A stretch of DNA of 64,000 bases, taken from contig JAJRXR010000008.1 in the NCBI GenBank assembly GCA_024276195.1, forward strand, positions 50,935 through 114,934, given 5' to 3'. Source of the stretch: Planctomycetota bacterium. GTDB taxonomy: Bacteria > Planctomycetota > Phycisphaerae > Phycisphaerales > UBA1924. Within the stretch, counting starts at the first letter, position 1. The number at the start of each line of letters is the position of its first letter. Positions 50,927 to 60,867 of the stretch are shown here, piece by piece. The position numbers and the translations under genes were made by a program. A model generated the notes under the pieces. That model saw only the letters and a list, made by a program, of their open reading frames with translations, had not been told where the DNA came from and ran no database searches.

Positions 50927-51538
50927 TCAGACCCGCCGCGCCCGCCGGGCGCCCCGGACCGTCTCGACGGCCTCGCTGATCGCACGGTCCAGGTCGTCGT
51001 TGACGACGAACGCGTCGTACGCCCCGCACTCGCGGGCCTCGCGGATCTCTCGCTTGGCCTCGCGGAACCGGCGCTGGATCAGCTCCTCGCTCTCGCGCCG
51101 GCGCGAGCGCAGGCGCCCGAGCAGCACGTCCTCGCTCGGCGGCAGCACGAACAGCCCGAACGCCTCTGGCATCTTCGCCTTGACCTGCCTGGCGCCCTCG
51201 ACGTCGATCTCCAGAATAACCAACCGCCCGCGCGAGAGCTGCTCGTCCACCCACGCCGCGGGCGTGCCGTAGCGCTTGCCGAACACCTCCGCCCACTCAA
51301 GCAGCGCATCGCTGTCGATCATCGCCCGGAACTGCTCATCGCTGACAAAGCGGTAGTCCACGCCCTCGACATCGGCCTCGGTTTTGTCGCGTGTGGTGGC
51401 GCTGACGCTGAAGACGGAATCCGGGATGGCGCGCTCGACGCCGCGCGTGATGGTCGTTTTGCCCACCCCGCTCGGGCCAGAGATCATCAGCAGCATCCCG
51501 TCGTCGGTGTCGGTATGAAGTCGGCGCTCGGGCGTCAT
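50927..51538 (-). CDS. gmk: Guanylate kinase
   Basis: A 203-residue guanylate kinase (GMP + ATP to GDP + ADP). P-loop ISGPSGVGKTTITRGV, GMP-binding SVSATTRDKTEADVEGVDYR, EWAEVFGKRYGTPAAWV, VILEIDVEGARQVK and the lid FVLPPSEDVLLGRLRSRRRE are intact; the C-terminus is normal in length. It is 39 bases after pyrB. Its last about 31 codons are duplicated at 49145-49240, with the VCBS gene in between. Probable operon lipoprotein-pyrB-gmk. Confidence 0.96.
   Translation of the reverse strand: MTPERRLHTDTDDGMLLMISGPSGVGKTTITRGVERAIPDSVFSVSATTRDKTEADVEGVDYRFVSDEQFRAMIDSDALLEWAEVFGKRYGTPAAWVDEQLSRGRLVILEIDVEGARQVKAKMPEAFGLFVLPPSEDVLLGRLRSRRRESEELIQRRFREAKREIREARECGAYDAFVVNDDLDRAISEAVETVRGARRARRV
50988..51026. 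repeat. Direct repeat within gmk 3' end (partner 49203-49241)
   Basis: 39 bases starting TCCAGGTCGTCGTTGACG, same orientation as 49203-49241, with two mismatches. The pair flanks about 1.75 kb containing the VCBS gene. Wider but weaker similarity continues to the end of gmk. Confidence 0.85.
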
Positions 51539-51577
51539 GGCCTGAGCGTAGCCCCGCCCGCGGGCGCCCGTGTTCGC

Positions 51578-52522
51578 TCACGCCTGACGACAGCCCCGGG
51601 CGCACGAGACCAACGCCGCCATGCGAACGCTGACCCCCGCGCTCACCTGGCGGAGGACCAGCGAGCGTTCCCCGTCGCTGACCCCGGAATCTATCTCCAG
51701 CCCGCGATTCATCGGCCCCGGGTGCATCACCCACGCGCCCGGGCGCATCCGCCCGCCCCGCTCGTCCGTCAGCCCGTAGCGTTGTCGGTACTCCCGCTCC
51801 GAGCCGATCCCACCGCCGCCCGACCCAATCCGCTCAAACTGGATCCTCAGCGTCATCACCGCGTCAACCTCGGGGATCAGCCCGTCCAGATCGTGCGTCA
51901 CAGCGCACCCCAGGCTCGTCAGCGAGCCCGGCGCCATCGCCGGCGAACCGCAACACACCACCTCCGCCCCCAGCGCCGTCAGGCACGCGATGTTCGACCG
52001 CGCCACACGCGACGCCACGCAGTCGCCCACGATCGCCACGCGCACCCCGCTCAGGTCAAAGTCCGCCTCCCGCCCCAGCGCCCGGCTCAGCGTCAGCGCG
52101 TCAATCAACCCCTGCGTCGGGTGCTCGTGCCTCCCGTCGCCCGCGTTGATCACGGCGCACTCGGTCGAATCGGCGACCGCTTTCGCCCCCCCGCTCTGGC
52201 GGCAGCGGACCACGATCACCCCCGCCCCCCCCGCCCCCATCATGGCCTCGATCGTCCGGGCCGTGTCGCGCAGCGTTTCGCCCTTGCTCACGCTCGAGCC
52301 CTTGCCCGAGACATCCACAACGCTCGCCCCGAGGCGCTGGGCCGCGAGGGTAAAGCTCACGCGCGTCCGCGTGGAATCCTCGAAAAACAGGTTGGCGATG
52401 GTCACACCGTCGAGTTCATCCGCCCGGAAGGCGGACGAGTCGCGCGACGACGCGAGCAGCCGCCGGATGTGTTCCGGGTGAAGCCCGCGGAGCTGGAGCA
52501 GAAGCCTCGGAGAGCCGCTCAT
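51578..52522 (-). CDS. pyrB: Aspartate carbamoyltransferase, catalytic subunit
   Basis: A 314-residue ATCase. The carbamoyl-phosphate motif FFEDSTRTRVSFTLA, second-subunit loop region SGKGSSVSKGETLRDTARTI, GDGRHEHPTQGLIDALTL, VAIVGDCVASRVARSNI and MHPGPMNRGLEID are all as expected. It catalyses the committed step of pyrimidine synthesis. ATG 52522 (MSGSPRLLLQL) is used; a TTG at 52555 is possible. pyrC does not follow; the neighbours are a lipoprotein gene upstream and gmk downstream. Confidence 0.95.
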   Translation of the reverse strand: MSGSPRLLLQLRGLHPEHIRRLLASSRDSSAFRADELDGVTIANLFFEDSTRTRVSFTLAAQRLGASVVDVSGKGSSVSKGETLRDTARTIEAMMGAGGAGVIVVRCRQSGGAKAVADSTECAVINAGDGRHEHPTQGLIDALTLSRALGREADFDLSGVRVAIVGDCVASRVARSNIACLTALGAEVVCCGSPAMAPGSLTSLGCAVTHDLDGLIPEVDAVMTLRIQFERIGSGGGGIGSEREYRQRYGLTDERGGRMRPGAWVMHPGPMNRGLEIDSGVSDGERSLVLRQVSAGVSVRMAALVSCARGCRQA

Positions 52523-52564
52523 TGCGTTGAGTCTAGGGACCGCCCGATTGGTCAACGACCCGCC

Positions 52565-53353
52565 CTACGGGTTGATCTCAATCACATCTGGCGAGTCCGT
52601 CGGCGCGCTCGCCTCCGGACGCCCCTCATCGGGCAACGCCTCGTCATCAAACGCCCACTCGTCGCCCCCCTTGGAGGACCAGCCAGAGGACCGCTCAGAC
52701 GACCAGCGTTCATCGTTCGAGACGCTCCGCTCATCGCTCGCGCCGCCCGCGTCCGTTTCGCCGACGAACCGGTCATCACCGCCCTCGGCCAGGGCGTCGC
52801 CCCCTTCGCCGGGGAAAGCCGCCTCGTCGATGAAGTTGGGAGGCGCGTCCGCCAGCGTCCCGATCGCCCACGGCCGGTACCGGACCACACGCCACGGCTC
52901 AAGCCCGCCCTCAAGCTCGATCGTGATCCCCTGCGTCGGGTACCGCCCGTCCGGGTTCTTCCCGAGCACGAGCACGGGGCGCACAACATCAACCTTCGCC
53001 TGCCCGGAGCGCACCCAAACGCGGGTGACCGAGTACCTGGGCAGATCCGTGTTCGACGAGCTGAGCGCCTCGCCCCCGACCGCCGACGCGATCGCTGCGT
53101 ACGCATCCGCGTTGATCCCCTCGGGCAGGTTGATCGCAAACCGCTCGGGCGTTCCCGAGGTTCTGCTGGTGGTCCAGCGGAGCGACTCGCGCATCACCGC
53201 GACCGCCGAGCGTGTGCTGGTGGTGCTGCGCGTCAGCGAGCCCGAGGCGTTGGGGTACGAGCTGTACCCGGTACACCCGGGCGCCGTCGCCAGGGCGAGC
53301 GCCCCGAGCGTAAATCCGAGCGTGATACGTTGAGCGTTCCGGGCGTGTGCCAT
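52565..53353 (-). CDS. Predicted lipoprotein of unknown function
   Basis: A 262-residue protein. ATG 53353 with GGAGG upstream gives signal sequence LGFTLGALALATAPGC; APGC is a plausible lipobox, Cys about residue 27. The core (about 60-185) contains FAINLPEGINADAYAAIASA and YSVTRVWVRSGQAKVDVVRP, then GKNPDGRYPTQGITIEL, an alpha/beta domain not recognised. The C-terminal 75 residues are low-complexity, rich in Ser/Asp/Glu/Gly (VSNDERWSSERSSGWSSK). Upstream of pyrB by 42 bases. Anchored probably to the outer or inner membrane facing the periplasm. Confidence 0.72.
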   Translation of the reverse strand: MAHARNAQRITLGFTLGALALATAPGCTGYSSYPNASGSLTRSTTSTRSAVAVMRESLRWTTSRTSGTPERFAINLPEGINADAYAAIASAVGGEALSSSNTDLPRYSVTRVWVRSGQAKVDVVRPVLVLGKNPDGRYPTQGITIELEGGLEPWRVVRYRPWAIGTLADAPPNFIDEAAFPGEGGDALAEGGDDRFVGETDAGGASDERSVSNDERWSSERSSGWSSKGGDEWAFDDEALPDEGRPEASAPTDSPDVIEINP

Positions 53354-53492
53354 CGAGCCGATCCTCCCTGATCCCGTGGGCGTGGTGTTCATCTGGGCAG
53401 GTATGCCACCCAGAAACGCACTGTATCCGGGCGGATCGGCGCCTGCCCGCCGGGCGCGCCTGTGGACGCCCCGCCCCTACCATCCGCCGCCC

Positions 53493-54125
53493 ATGACGAC
53501 ACCACCCAGCCAACCCGGGCGCCCCAGGCGCATCGTCGTCGGAATCACCGGCGCCTCGGGCGCCCTCTACGCCCGTCGCCTGCTCGAGCTCCTGCTCGCC
53601 TCCGGCGCCGAGGTCCACCTCGTCATCAGCGAGTACGGACACCGCCTGCTGTTCGATGAGCTCGAGATCCGCAAGGCCGAGTTCGCCCAGCTCGTACCCA
53701 GCCTGGCCCAAGGCTCCGACGCGGACGACTACCGGCGCCGCCTGGTCATCCACCCGAACAAAGACGTCGGCGCCGTCATCGCCTCGGGCGGGTTCCTGCA
53801 CGACGGCATGGCCATCCTCCCGTGCACCTCAACCACGCTCGGCGCCGTCGCCTCCGGCTCCGGCTCGAACCTGCTCACCCGCGCCGCCATGGTGACGCTC
53901 AAAGAACGCCGCCCGCTCATCCTCTGCCACCGCGAATCTCCCCTGAGCCTGATCGACATCGAGAACATGCGCACGCTTGCCCTGAGCGGCGCGACCATCT
54001 GCCCGACCAACCCCGGCTTCTACCTGCGCCCAAAGAGCATCGACGACATCATCGACTTCACCGTCGGCAAAGTTCTCGACCTGCTGGGCATTGAACACGG
54101 GCTCGAGACGAGGTGGAGAGGCTGA
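53493..54125 (+). CDS. ubiX: Flavin prenyltransferase UbiX
   Basis: A 210-residue UbiX/Pad1 flavoprotein. FMN-binding IVVGITGASGALYARRLLEL, SEYGHRLL, CTSTTLGAVASGSGSNLLTR and the conserved RESPLSLIDIENMRTLALSG and NPGFYLRPKSIDDIIDF are complete. The enzyme makes prenylated FMN for UbiD-type decarboxylases. No ubiD is in the window. A short Pro-rich leader (MTTPPSQPGRP) precedes the core; ATG 53493. It is divergent from the lipoprotein gene and converges on the Fic gene with a 23-base gap. Confidence 0.95.
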   Translation: MTTPPSQPGRPRRIVVGITGASGALYARRLLELLLASGAEVHLVISEYGHRLLFDELEIRKAEFAQLVPSLAQGSDADDYRRRLVIHPNKDVGAVIASGGFLHDGMAILPCTSTTLGAVASGSGSNLLTRAAMVTLKERRPLILCHRESPLSLIDIENMRTLALSGATICPTNPGFYLRPKSIDDIIDFTVGKVLDLLGIEHGLETRWRG

Positions 54126-54148
54126 CGCAGATCGTCGCTTGTTTCGTG

Positions 54149-55366
54149 TTATTCCGAGCCCGACGTTTCGATAATGGCCAGCACCTCGGGCGCATACCAG
54201 ACCTTGCCGTAGCTGACCTCATCAGTGGGACGCAAGAGCCCGACGCGTTCCATGAGCGAGATGTCTTTCCTCGCCGTCGGGTCTGTCACACCGAGCATGG
54301 TCGAGACGCTCTTTGCGGTCACGACGGGCCAGGTGAGCACATGATCCAAGAGATCAAGGAGCCGTGTCGGCGCCCGCTGCTCTCGAAGCGCCTCAGCGTA
54401 TCTCTGGCGAAGAAGCACCACCCGCTCGGCAAGGGAGCGTGTTATTGCCGCCTCGGCTGCGACCGCTTGAGCAAAGAACCTGATCCATCCGATCCAGTCG
54501 CCGTCCGCGCTCACAGCGAACATCCGATCGACATACTCCTGCCGATGACTCTGGAAGTAGCCGCTCACGGATGTGACAGGCAGATCCAGGAGTTCTCGTT
54601 TGGCGAGTTGATGGAGAATCAACGCTCGACCGATTCTGCCGTTGCCGTCTCGAAATGGGTGGATCGTCTCGAACTGATAGTGCATGATCGCCACACACGC
54701 CAGCGCAGGAATATCGCTCCACTGAGCATTGACAAACTGCTCCAGCCTGGTCATGCACTCAACAACCTGCCCGGGCAGTTCCCCGGGCGGAGGTGGCACG
54801 AACCTCGCCTCTTCGGGCTTATTCTTTGGCCCGATGTAAACCGGAATATCTCGATACTCGCCCGGACGCTGGTCCTCTCCCCGGACGCCCGAGAGGAGTT
54901 CCCGGTGCATCTCTCGGATGAGCCTCCCAGAGAACGGCAGATCAGACTCGAGCGCAACCTGCACTGCCTTCATCGCGTTCCACGCCTCTCGACCCGCGTT
55001 GCTTTCGGTGCGTTGTTCTCCCGACCCCGCCAGCACCATGTCCAGCGCCGTGGTGTGTATGTTCTCGATCTCAGACGAGAACTTGGCCTCTCGAAGCCAG
55101 AGCGATTGAATGAGGATCCGAGTGTTGGGCACGATCGTGCTCAGCCCATTCACATGCGCGAGTGCCGCAGAAGCTGCGGTGAGATCATCGAATAGATCGG
55201 CTTTGATCGCGCGCCAATCGATTTGGGGCGGGAGCGGGTCCGGGACGAACGAGAAAGCCGAGACTGGATCAATCTCGACTTTCCCAGAGGCGCCAACCCG
55301 CTTGCGATGGAGCGTTATCGGGACCAAGCCCCCCGGGCTCTCGCCAGTGAACCGCTCCCGTCTCAT
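54149..55366 (-). CDS. Fic-family protein with N-terminal inhibitory helix and C-terminal winged helix
   Basis: A 405-residue Fic protein. The N-terminal Fic_N-like region has IDPVSAFSFVPDPLPP; the inhibitory helix motif SSEIEN ([ST]xxxE[GN], about residues 97-102) is present, so it is a class II Fic. The core FETIHPFRDGNGRIGRALIL (about residue 235) carries the catalytic His and the nucleotide-binding loop; such enzymes transfer AMP or other nucleotide monophosphates to proteins. The end SVSTMLGVTDPTARKDISLM is a winged-helix DNA-binding module. ATG 55366 gives the family N-terminus; an in-frame ATG at 55393 is possible. Coding sequence is lower in GC than neighbours, suggesting acquisition. 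It is self-contained, without an evident antitoxin gene. Confidence 0.9.
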   Translation of the reverse strand: MRRERFTGESPGGLVPITLHRKRVGASGKVEIDPVSAFSFVPDPLPPQIDWRAIKADLFDDLTAASAALAHVNGLSTIVPNTRILIQSLWLREAKFSSEIENIHTTALDMVLAGSGEQRTESNAGREAWNAMKAVQVALESDLPFSGRLIREMHRELLSGVRGEDQRPGEYRDIPVYIGPKNKPEEARFVPPPPGELPGQVVECMTRLEQFVNAQWSDIPALACVAIMHYQFETIHPFRDGNGRIGRALILHQLAKRELLDLPVTSVSGYFQSHRQEYVDRMFAVSADGDWIGWIRFFAQAVAAEAAITRSLAERVVLLRQRYAEALREQRAPTRLLDLLDHVLTWPVVTAKSVSTMLGVTDPTARKDISLMERVGLLRPTDEVSYGKVWYAPEVLAIIETSGSE

Positions 55367-55396
55367 CAAACATGGCTTTGAATGATGGGGCATGAA

Positions 55397-55422
55397 TTAA
55401 AGCAAATCGCCAAATGCTTTAA
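55397..55422. promoter_or_regulatory. Palindromic operator-like site upstream of the Fic gene
   Basis: TTAAAGCA (55397-55404) and TGCTTTAA (55415-55422) are perfect 8-base inverted arms separated by 10 bases, in an AT-rich island directly upstream of the Fic start. It is placed where a dimeric regulator would block transcription. The Fic protein has its own winged-helix domain, making autoregulation plausible. Confidence 0.6.
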
Positions 55423-55582
55423 ATGTCAAGTGGAGACCCCAAATCCCTCTTCAAACGCCAAAATAGATGATTTTGGTGCGATGTCTACATTGGGTGGGGT
55501 ATAAAATTGCAGGCCATACAAGGTGTAGGCATAGTGTCAATGGCCAAACTGAACCGGGTGGCTCCAAGTCGGGCTCCCCCCG

Positions 55583-56671
55583 CTACAGCCACAACAACTT
55601 CCCCCCAACCTCCGCCGGCATCGGCTCCACGCTGATGTCCTTCCCCCCCACATCGAACCCGCCCAGCCCGTTCCGCGTCCACCGGTAGTGCCCCGTCACC
55701 GTCTCACTCGCGGCCCCTGACTGTGTCGGAGGCTCCCACGCCGGGTTCGGCGTGTACGCGAACCGCGTCGGCGACACGCTCTCCGGATCGTTCGGGCGGA
55801 ACCCCAGGCCCGTCTCCCCCGTCGCGTACCGCCGCACCGATCCGTCGAAGAACAACAGCGGCACACGCGAATCCTTGTACGCGTAATACTGCGACTGGGT
55901 CCCCGAATGCCGGTCCTGCCAGTCGTACAGCCACACCTTGCTCGACGGCATCCGCGCCTCCGTCACCCGACGCCCGCCCAGCGGCGTCTCGGGCGCCACC
56001 ACCCACGAAAAATGCCCAGGCCCGCTCTCGACCGTCGCGATGTTCCCCCGCCGACGGTCGGGCGTGTACGCGCACACCACCATCTGGTACGAACTGTTGA
56101 GCGCGATCGCGCGCGAGAACGGCCCCCGATCGCCCGCCAGCGGGCGGTTGTTCAGATCCAAAAACGCCTCACCAGAAGGGTCTTGCGTCAGCGCCCGGAA
56201 CCAGTCCTGCAAAGGCCCATCGTTCGGACAAGCGTTCGTCGAATCGAACAACGGAACATCGGTGTAGTCGCGCAGCAGCAGGTAGTACCCCGCCGGGAAC
56301 GGGAACACGAACCCCGGCAAACGTCCGATCTTCCACCCCGTCAACTCCTCGATCATCGTCGCGGCCTGATCGACCACCGCCTGCTGGCGCGTGTCCGCAA
56401 CCCCGAACGCCTGGTTGTACACCCGCCCGGGCCTCCAGCTGAACGCCGCGATTCGGTCGCTGTTGTCAGTCGCGTACAGCGCAAGCGCCGTCGCGCGCTG
56501 GCTCATGTTGTTCTGGCACACACTCAATCGCGCCGACTGGCGCGCCGCGCCCAGCGCCGGCAGCAAGATCGAAATCAACACCGCGATGATCGCGATCACC
56601 ACCAGCAACTCGATCAGCGTGAACGCCGACCGCCGCCCGCCCCGAGCCGAAGTATCACAGCGCATGCGCAT
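55583..56671 (-). CDS. Prepilin-type N-terminal cleavage/methylation protein (planctomycete type II pseudopilin-like)
   Basis: A 362-residue secreted protein. The N-terminus [21 protein letters not shown] ends in the type IV prepilin signature, [20 protein letters not shown], where a prepilin peptidase cleaves before Phe and methylates it. The following helix anchors the pilin-like domain. The soluble domain (about 60-362) has [38 protein letters not shown] and [17 protein letters not shown], the latter being the DG-type end block common in planctomycete proteins of this class (DUF1559-like). It probably functions at the cell surface or in type II secretion. ATG 56671 with GGGGGG upstream. 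Confidence 0.85.
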   Translation of the reverse strand: MRMRCDTSARGGRRSAFTLIELLVVIAIIAVLISILLPALGAARQSARLSVCQNNMSQRATALALYATDNSDRIAAFSWRPGRVYNQAFGVADTRQQAVVDQAATMIEELTGWKIGRLPGFVFPFPAGYYLLLRDYTDVPLFDSTNACPNDGPLQDWFRALTQDPSGEAFLDLNNRPLAGDRGPFSRAIALNSSYQMVVCAYTPDRRRGNIATVESGPGHFSWVVAPETPLGGRRVTEARMPSSKVWLYDWQDRHSGTQSQYYAYKDSRVPLLFFDGSVRRYATGETGLGFRPNDPESVSPTRFAYTPNPAWEPPTQSGAASETVTGHYRWTRNGLGGFDVGGKDISVEPMPAEVGGKLLWL

Positions 56672-56766
56672 CGCAACGCCCCCCTTGCCCCATCCTTCGC
56701 GGCCGATAACCAGTGGTTCCACGGGCGCCCCGCCCGAGGGGCCGCGAAGACACGCGCAAGTCGTTG

Positions 56767-59700
56767 TCAGGCCGTGCCTTGCGGCCTTCGTCGCCGCTCG
56801 TCCCGCTTGTTCAGCTCGATCGAAACCCCACCCATCAGGCGGACCGCGCCCTGCCCGAGCGCCTCGCTGAGCGAACGCACCACCTCGGGCGTGAGCGCGA
56901 TGCGCCGGTCCTCGCTCGGGCGCATCTCGATCCACGAATTTTCGGTTTCGACAAGCACATCCAGCGGCACGCGCTCGATGTCGTCCGTCGCCGCGCGCCC
57001 CGGATCCGTTAGCTCACGCAGCCGCTCGAGCGCGCCCCGCCCGCTCCCGTTGAGGCGCTCGCTCCGCACGATCACGCGCAGGCGCCCCTTCTCCAGCGGC
57101 GCCCCGTCCACGGGCGTCATCTTGTCAACGATAATCTGCGGATCGCCCCGCGAATGATCGATCCGCCCCAGAATAAACTTGGGCGCGTCGGACTCGAGCA
57201 GGTGCCCGAACTTCGCGTAGCAATCCGTAAACATCACCGCCTCGGCGCTCGCGCCCGTGTCCTCAACGGTCAGGATCGCCATCCGCTGCCCGGCGCTGCG
57301 CCCGTTGCGCACCACGATCGCTCGCTGCGACTGCACCAGCGCCGCCACGATCACCCGCTTGTCCTGGGCCAGCCCCTTGAGTCGCTCGACCGTCGTCGTC
57401 GGGAACGCGCCCGTCCACGCCCGCCACTCCTCGAGCGGGTGGCTCGACACATAAAAACCCAGTGTTTCCTTCTCCTGCGACAGCGTCTCAGACTCGCTCC
57501 AGGGCTCGACCCGCGTCAGCGGCGTCGCCGTATCCGCGGAGGGGGGGGCTTCCAGTCCCCCCGCGTCGTCACCACCAAACCCGAACAACTGGTTCTGCCC
57601 CGCGGCCTTGTCGCGCGCGATCTTCTGCCCCGCGCTGACCGCCTGCTCGATCGACGCCGACATCGACGCACGCTCGTCGCGGGAATGCACCGCGTCGAAC
57701 GCGCCCGATTTAATCAACGCCTCGATCGTCGCCTTGTTCACCGTCCCGCTCGGGACACGCTCGCAGAAGTCAAACAACGATGTGTACGGACGCCGCGCAT
57801 TGCCGGCGATAGACGAAGAGACGGAGCTCCGAAGAGACGAAGCCTCGCCGCTTTCCGCTTCGTCTCTTCGTCTCTCCGCCACTCCGTCTCTTTCCCGAAT
57901 AATCGCCTCGATCGCCTTGACGCCCGCCCCCTTGAGCGCCTTGAGCCCGAACCGGATGTGCCCGCCCGCAGCCTTGGGTGTCTCTTCCGGGTCGAACACC
58001 ACGGAAAAATCAGCCTCAGAAAGGTTCACGTCCGGCGGGCGCACCTCCACGCCCGCGCGCACAACCTCTCCCGTTTTAGGGTCGATCGCCCTTGTTTTTC
58101 GGCAATCCTCCAGGTACGGCGTCCAGTCCGCGATCTTCTGCGCCTGGCTCTCGAAGCTCAAAAACGCGGCCATGTACTGCGCCGGGAAAAACGTCTTGAG
58201 GTACGCCGTCTGGTACGCCACGATCGCGTACCCCGTCGAGTGGCTCTTGTTGAACCCGTACCCCGCGAACTTGAGGATCAACTCAAACAGCTCGTCGGCG
58301 CCCTTCTTCCCCAGCCCGCGCTCGCCCGCGCCCTCGATGAACTTCGGGCGGTTCGCGTCGATCACGCTCGCCTTCTTCTTGCTGATCGCCTTGATCAGCG
58401 TGTACGCCGAGCGCAGCGGGATCCCGCCAAGCTCGTGCACAATCTGCATCACCTGTTCCTGATACACCATCACGCCGTACGTCTCGGCGGTGAACCGATC
58501 CACAATCTCATGCACCTTGGGCACACTGTCCTGCCCGTGCTTGCGCCGGTTGTAATCCGGGATCAGGTCCATCGGCCCGGGGCGGAACAGCGCGTTGGCC
58601 GCGATGAGGTCTTCAAGCCGGTCGGGCTTCATCTCGACAAGCAGCCGGCGCATCCCGCCCGATTCAAACTGGAACACACCCGTCGTGTCGCCGCGCCGGA
58701 ACATGTCAAACACGCGCTGGTCGTCGCAGTTGATCCGGTCCAGATCTAGAGGGTGAGGCCCGCCGTCGCCCGCCTCGCGCCCGACCCCGTCCCAGATCGC
58801 AGGGTCGTCTAAGGTCTTTCGTATCAAGAGCTTGGCTCGCTCGATCACCGAGAGCGTCCGCAGCCCGAGGAAGTCCATCTTGAGCAGGCCCATGCTCTCG
58901 CACGTCGGCCCGTCCCACTGCGTGACAACCTCGTTCTCGCCCGCGCCCGCCTGCTTATACAGCGGCACAACCTCGCACAGCGGGCGCGTCGCGACGATCA
59001 CGCCCGCGGCGTGAACGCTCGAGTGCCGCGCCTGCCCCTCGATCACGCGCCCGGTATCGATCACCCGGCGCGCCAGCTCGTCGGTGTCGTACGCCTTCTT
59101 GAACTCCGGCTCCTGCTCGAGCGCATCGTCGAGCGTGATGTTGAGCTGCTCGGGCACGAGTTTGGCCAGCTTGTCCGCCTCGCTCAGCGGCATCTCCAGC
59201 ACCCGCGCCACATCCCGGATCGCCGCCCGCGCTTTCAATGTCCCGAACGTGATGATCTGCGCCACATGCCCGTACTTCTGGCGCACATAGTCGATGACGC
59301 GCGCACGCCCGTCCTGACACAGATCAATATCGATATCCGGATACTCGCTCCGGTCCGGGTCCGTGAACCGCTCGAACAGCAGCCCGTAGCGCACCGGGCA
59401 CGCGTTGGACAACCCCAGCACATACCCGACCATCGTGCCCACGCCCGAGCCGCGCGCGATCGCCGGGATCCCCTGCTGGCGCCCCCAGTTCACAAAGTCC
59501 CACACGATCAGGAAGTACGCGCTGATCACTTTGTCCGACAGGATCTTCAGCTCCCGGTTGAGCCGCGCCCACTTCCTCCACTCCTCGGTGGTATGGGCGT
59601 CCCGCCCGTCTTTTTCTCCTCCGCCCTCCCCCTCAACCACATCATGCCGATGCTCCAGAATCCCCGCCCCGTACCGCCAGACCATCCCCGCCTCGCTCAG

Positions 59701-60867
59701 CAACCGCAGCGCTCGGTCGCAGTCCTTGACCAACTCCTCTTGCTTGAGGTCCGGATCGGTCGCCGGCTCGAGCTCGAACGCGGCGCAGTACGCCTTGTAC
59801 CACGCGGTCAGATCACCCCCGAAAGCCTGGTCGCCGTGCTTGGGCAGCGACCTGATCGGGGGCGCCTTGACCACCACCACCGGCGCATGGTTCGCCCCGA
59901 TCGGCAGCTCGACGTTGCACCTGCCCGCGATCTTGACCGTGTTGTCGAGCGCCTCGACGCCGGCGCTGCCCATCGACTCGTTGTTGTACGTCTCGCTCTC
60001 GAAGATCGCGCGCATCTCCTCCGGGCCTTTGACGTACAGCTCCTCGGGATAGCGCATCCGCGACGGGTCGCTCTTGACCTTGCCCGTCGAGATGCAGATC
60101 AGCGTGTCGTGCGCGTCGTGGTCGTCCTCGAGCAAAAAGTGGCTGTCGTTGTCGCACACCAGCGGCAACTCCAGCTCCCGCGCCAACCGGATCAGGTGCG
60201 GGTTGATCGAGTTCTGCAGCCCGATGTGGTGCTGCAACTCGACGTAAAACCCCGGCCCCGCGTCCGAGCCGCGGAATGTCTCCGCGTGCCATCGCGCCGC
60301 CTCGACCGCCTTGTCCCACGCCGCCCGGTCCTTGCTTTGCTCGTACTCCACCAACGGAACGGCCAGCTCGCTGCTCAAATGCCCGGAGATCGCGATCAGC
60401 CCCTCGCTGTGCGCCTCAAGAATCTCCCGGTCCATCCGCGGCTTGAAATAGAACCCCGTCAGGTACGCCTCCGAACACAGGTACAGCAGGTTCTGCCACC
60501 CGGTCTCGTTCTCGGCCAGCAGCACCAGGTGGTACCCGCCGTCGTGGGCGCCCGTGAACGTTCGGTCCCGCCGGTCGCCGTGGGCGACGTACGCCTCGAC
60601 CCCCAGAATCGGCTTGATCCCCGCCTTGCGAGCCTTGGTATAGAACGAAACCGCCGCGTGGACGTTGCCGTGGTCCGTCACCGCGACCGAGTCCATCCCG
60701 AGCTCTTTGACGCGGGCCACGAGCTTGTCGAGGCGGTTGCCCCCGTCCAGCAGCGAGTACTCGCTGTGCAGGTGCAGATGGACAAACCCCCCGCCCGCCG
60801 GGGCGGTTTCGGGCGCATCGCCGCCCGCCGAGGTTGTCGCTCCATCGGTCTTGCTCATCGTCCCCAT
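56767..60867 (-). CDS. dnaE: DNA polymerase III subunit alpha
   Basis: A 1366-residue replicative polymerase. PHP domain at the N-terminus ([38 protein letters not shown]). Polymerase core: [19 protein letters not shown] and [20 protein letters not shown] (catalytic Asp residues, about 510-516), then [17 protein letters not shown] and [19 protein letters not shown]-terminal helix-hairpin-helix region ([20 protein letters not shown]) and OB-fold ([20 protein letters not shown]) follow. It is about 200 residues longer than E. coli DnaE. Part of the excess is a palindromic repeat inside the frame at 57811-57893 (residues about 992-1019, [20 protein letters not shown]), just before the HhH region. 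Start ATG 60867 or the next ATG at 60858. Confidence 0.96.
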   Translation of the reverse strand: MGTMSKTDGATTSAGGDAPETAPAGGGFVHLHLHSEYSLLDGGNRLDKLVARVKELGMDSVAVTDHGNVHAAVSFYTKARKAGIKPILGVEAYVAHGDRRDRTFTGAHDGGYHLVLLAENETGWQNLLYLCSEAYLTGFYFKPRMDREILEAHSEGLIAISGHLSSELAVPLVEYEQSKDRAAWDKAVEAARWHAETFRGSDAGPGFYVELQHHIGLQNSINPHLIRLARELELPLVCDNDSHFLLEDDHDAHDTLICISTGKVKSDPSRMRYPEELYVKGPEEMRAIFESETYNNESMGSAGVEALDNTVKIAGRCNVELPIGANHAPVVVVKAPPIRSLPKHGDQAFGGDLTAWYKAYCAAFELEPATDPDLKQEELVKDCDRALRLLSEAGMVWRYGAGILEHRHDVVEGEGGGEKDGRDAHTTEEWRKWARLNRELKILSDKVISAYFLIVWDFVNWGRQQGIPAIARGSGVGTMVGYVLGLSNACPVRYGLLFERFTDPDRSEYPDIDIDLCQDGRARVIDYVRQKYGHVAQIITFGTLKARAAIRDVARVLEMPLSEADKLAKLVPEQLNITLDDALEQEPEFKKAYDTDELARRVIDTGRVIEGQARHSSVHAAGVIVATRPLCEVVPLYKQAGAGENEVVTQWDGPTCESMGLLKMDFLGLRTLSVIERAKLLIRKTLDDPAIWDGVGREAGDGGPHPLDLDRINCDDQRVFDMFRRGDTTGVFQFESGGMRRLLVEMKPDRLEDLIAANALFRPGPMDLIPDYNRRKHGQDSVPKVHEIVDRFTAETYGVMVYQEQVMQIVHELGGIPLRSAYTLIKAISKKKASVIDANRPKFIEGAGERGLGKKGADELFELILKFAGYGFNKSHSTGYAIVAYQTAYLKTFFPAQYMAAFLSFESQAQKIADWTPYLEDCRKTRAIDPKTGEVVRAGVEVRPPDVNLSEADFSVVFDPEETPKAAGGHIRFGLKALKGAGVKAIEAIIRERDGVAERRRDEAESGEASSLRSSVSSSIAGNARRPYTSLFDFCERVPSGTVNKATIEALIKSGAFDAVHSRDERASMSASIEQAVSAGQKIARDKAAGQNQLFGFGGDDAGGLEAPPSADTATPLTRVEPWSESETLSQEKETLGFYVSSHPLEEWRAWTGAFPTTTVERLKGLAQDKRVIVAALVQSQRAIVVRNGRSAGQRMAILTVEDTGASAEAVMFTDCYAKFGHLLESDAPKFILGRIDHSRGDPQIIVDKMTPVDGAPLEKGRLRVIVRSERLNGSGRGALERLRELTDPGRAATDDIERVPLDVLVETENSWIEMRPSEDRRIALTPEVVRSLSEALGQGAVRLMGGVSIELNKRDERRRRPQGTA
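57811..57893. repeat. Palindromic repeat element inside dnaE
   Basis: Inner arms GAAGAGACGAAGC (57831-57843) and GCTTCGTCTCTTC (57857-57869) are a perfect 13-bp inverted repeat with a 13-base loop; outer arms AAGAGACGGAG (57816-57826) and CTCCGTCTCTT (57882-57892) add 11 bp. The element is in frame and adds about 28 residues of Arg/Glu/Ser-rich sequence to the alpha subunit. It is not the same family as the copies at 14938 and 35462, as the core differs, but has a comparable nested-palindrome design. Confidence 0.8.
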
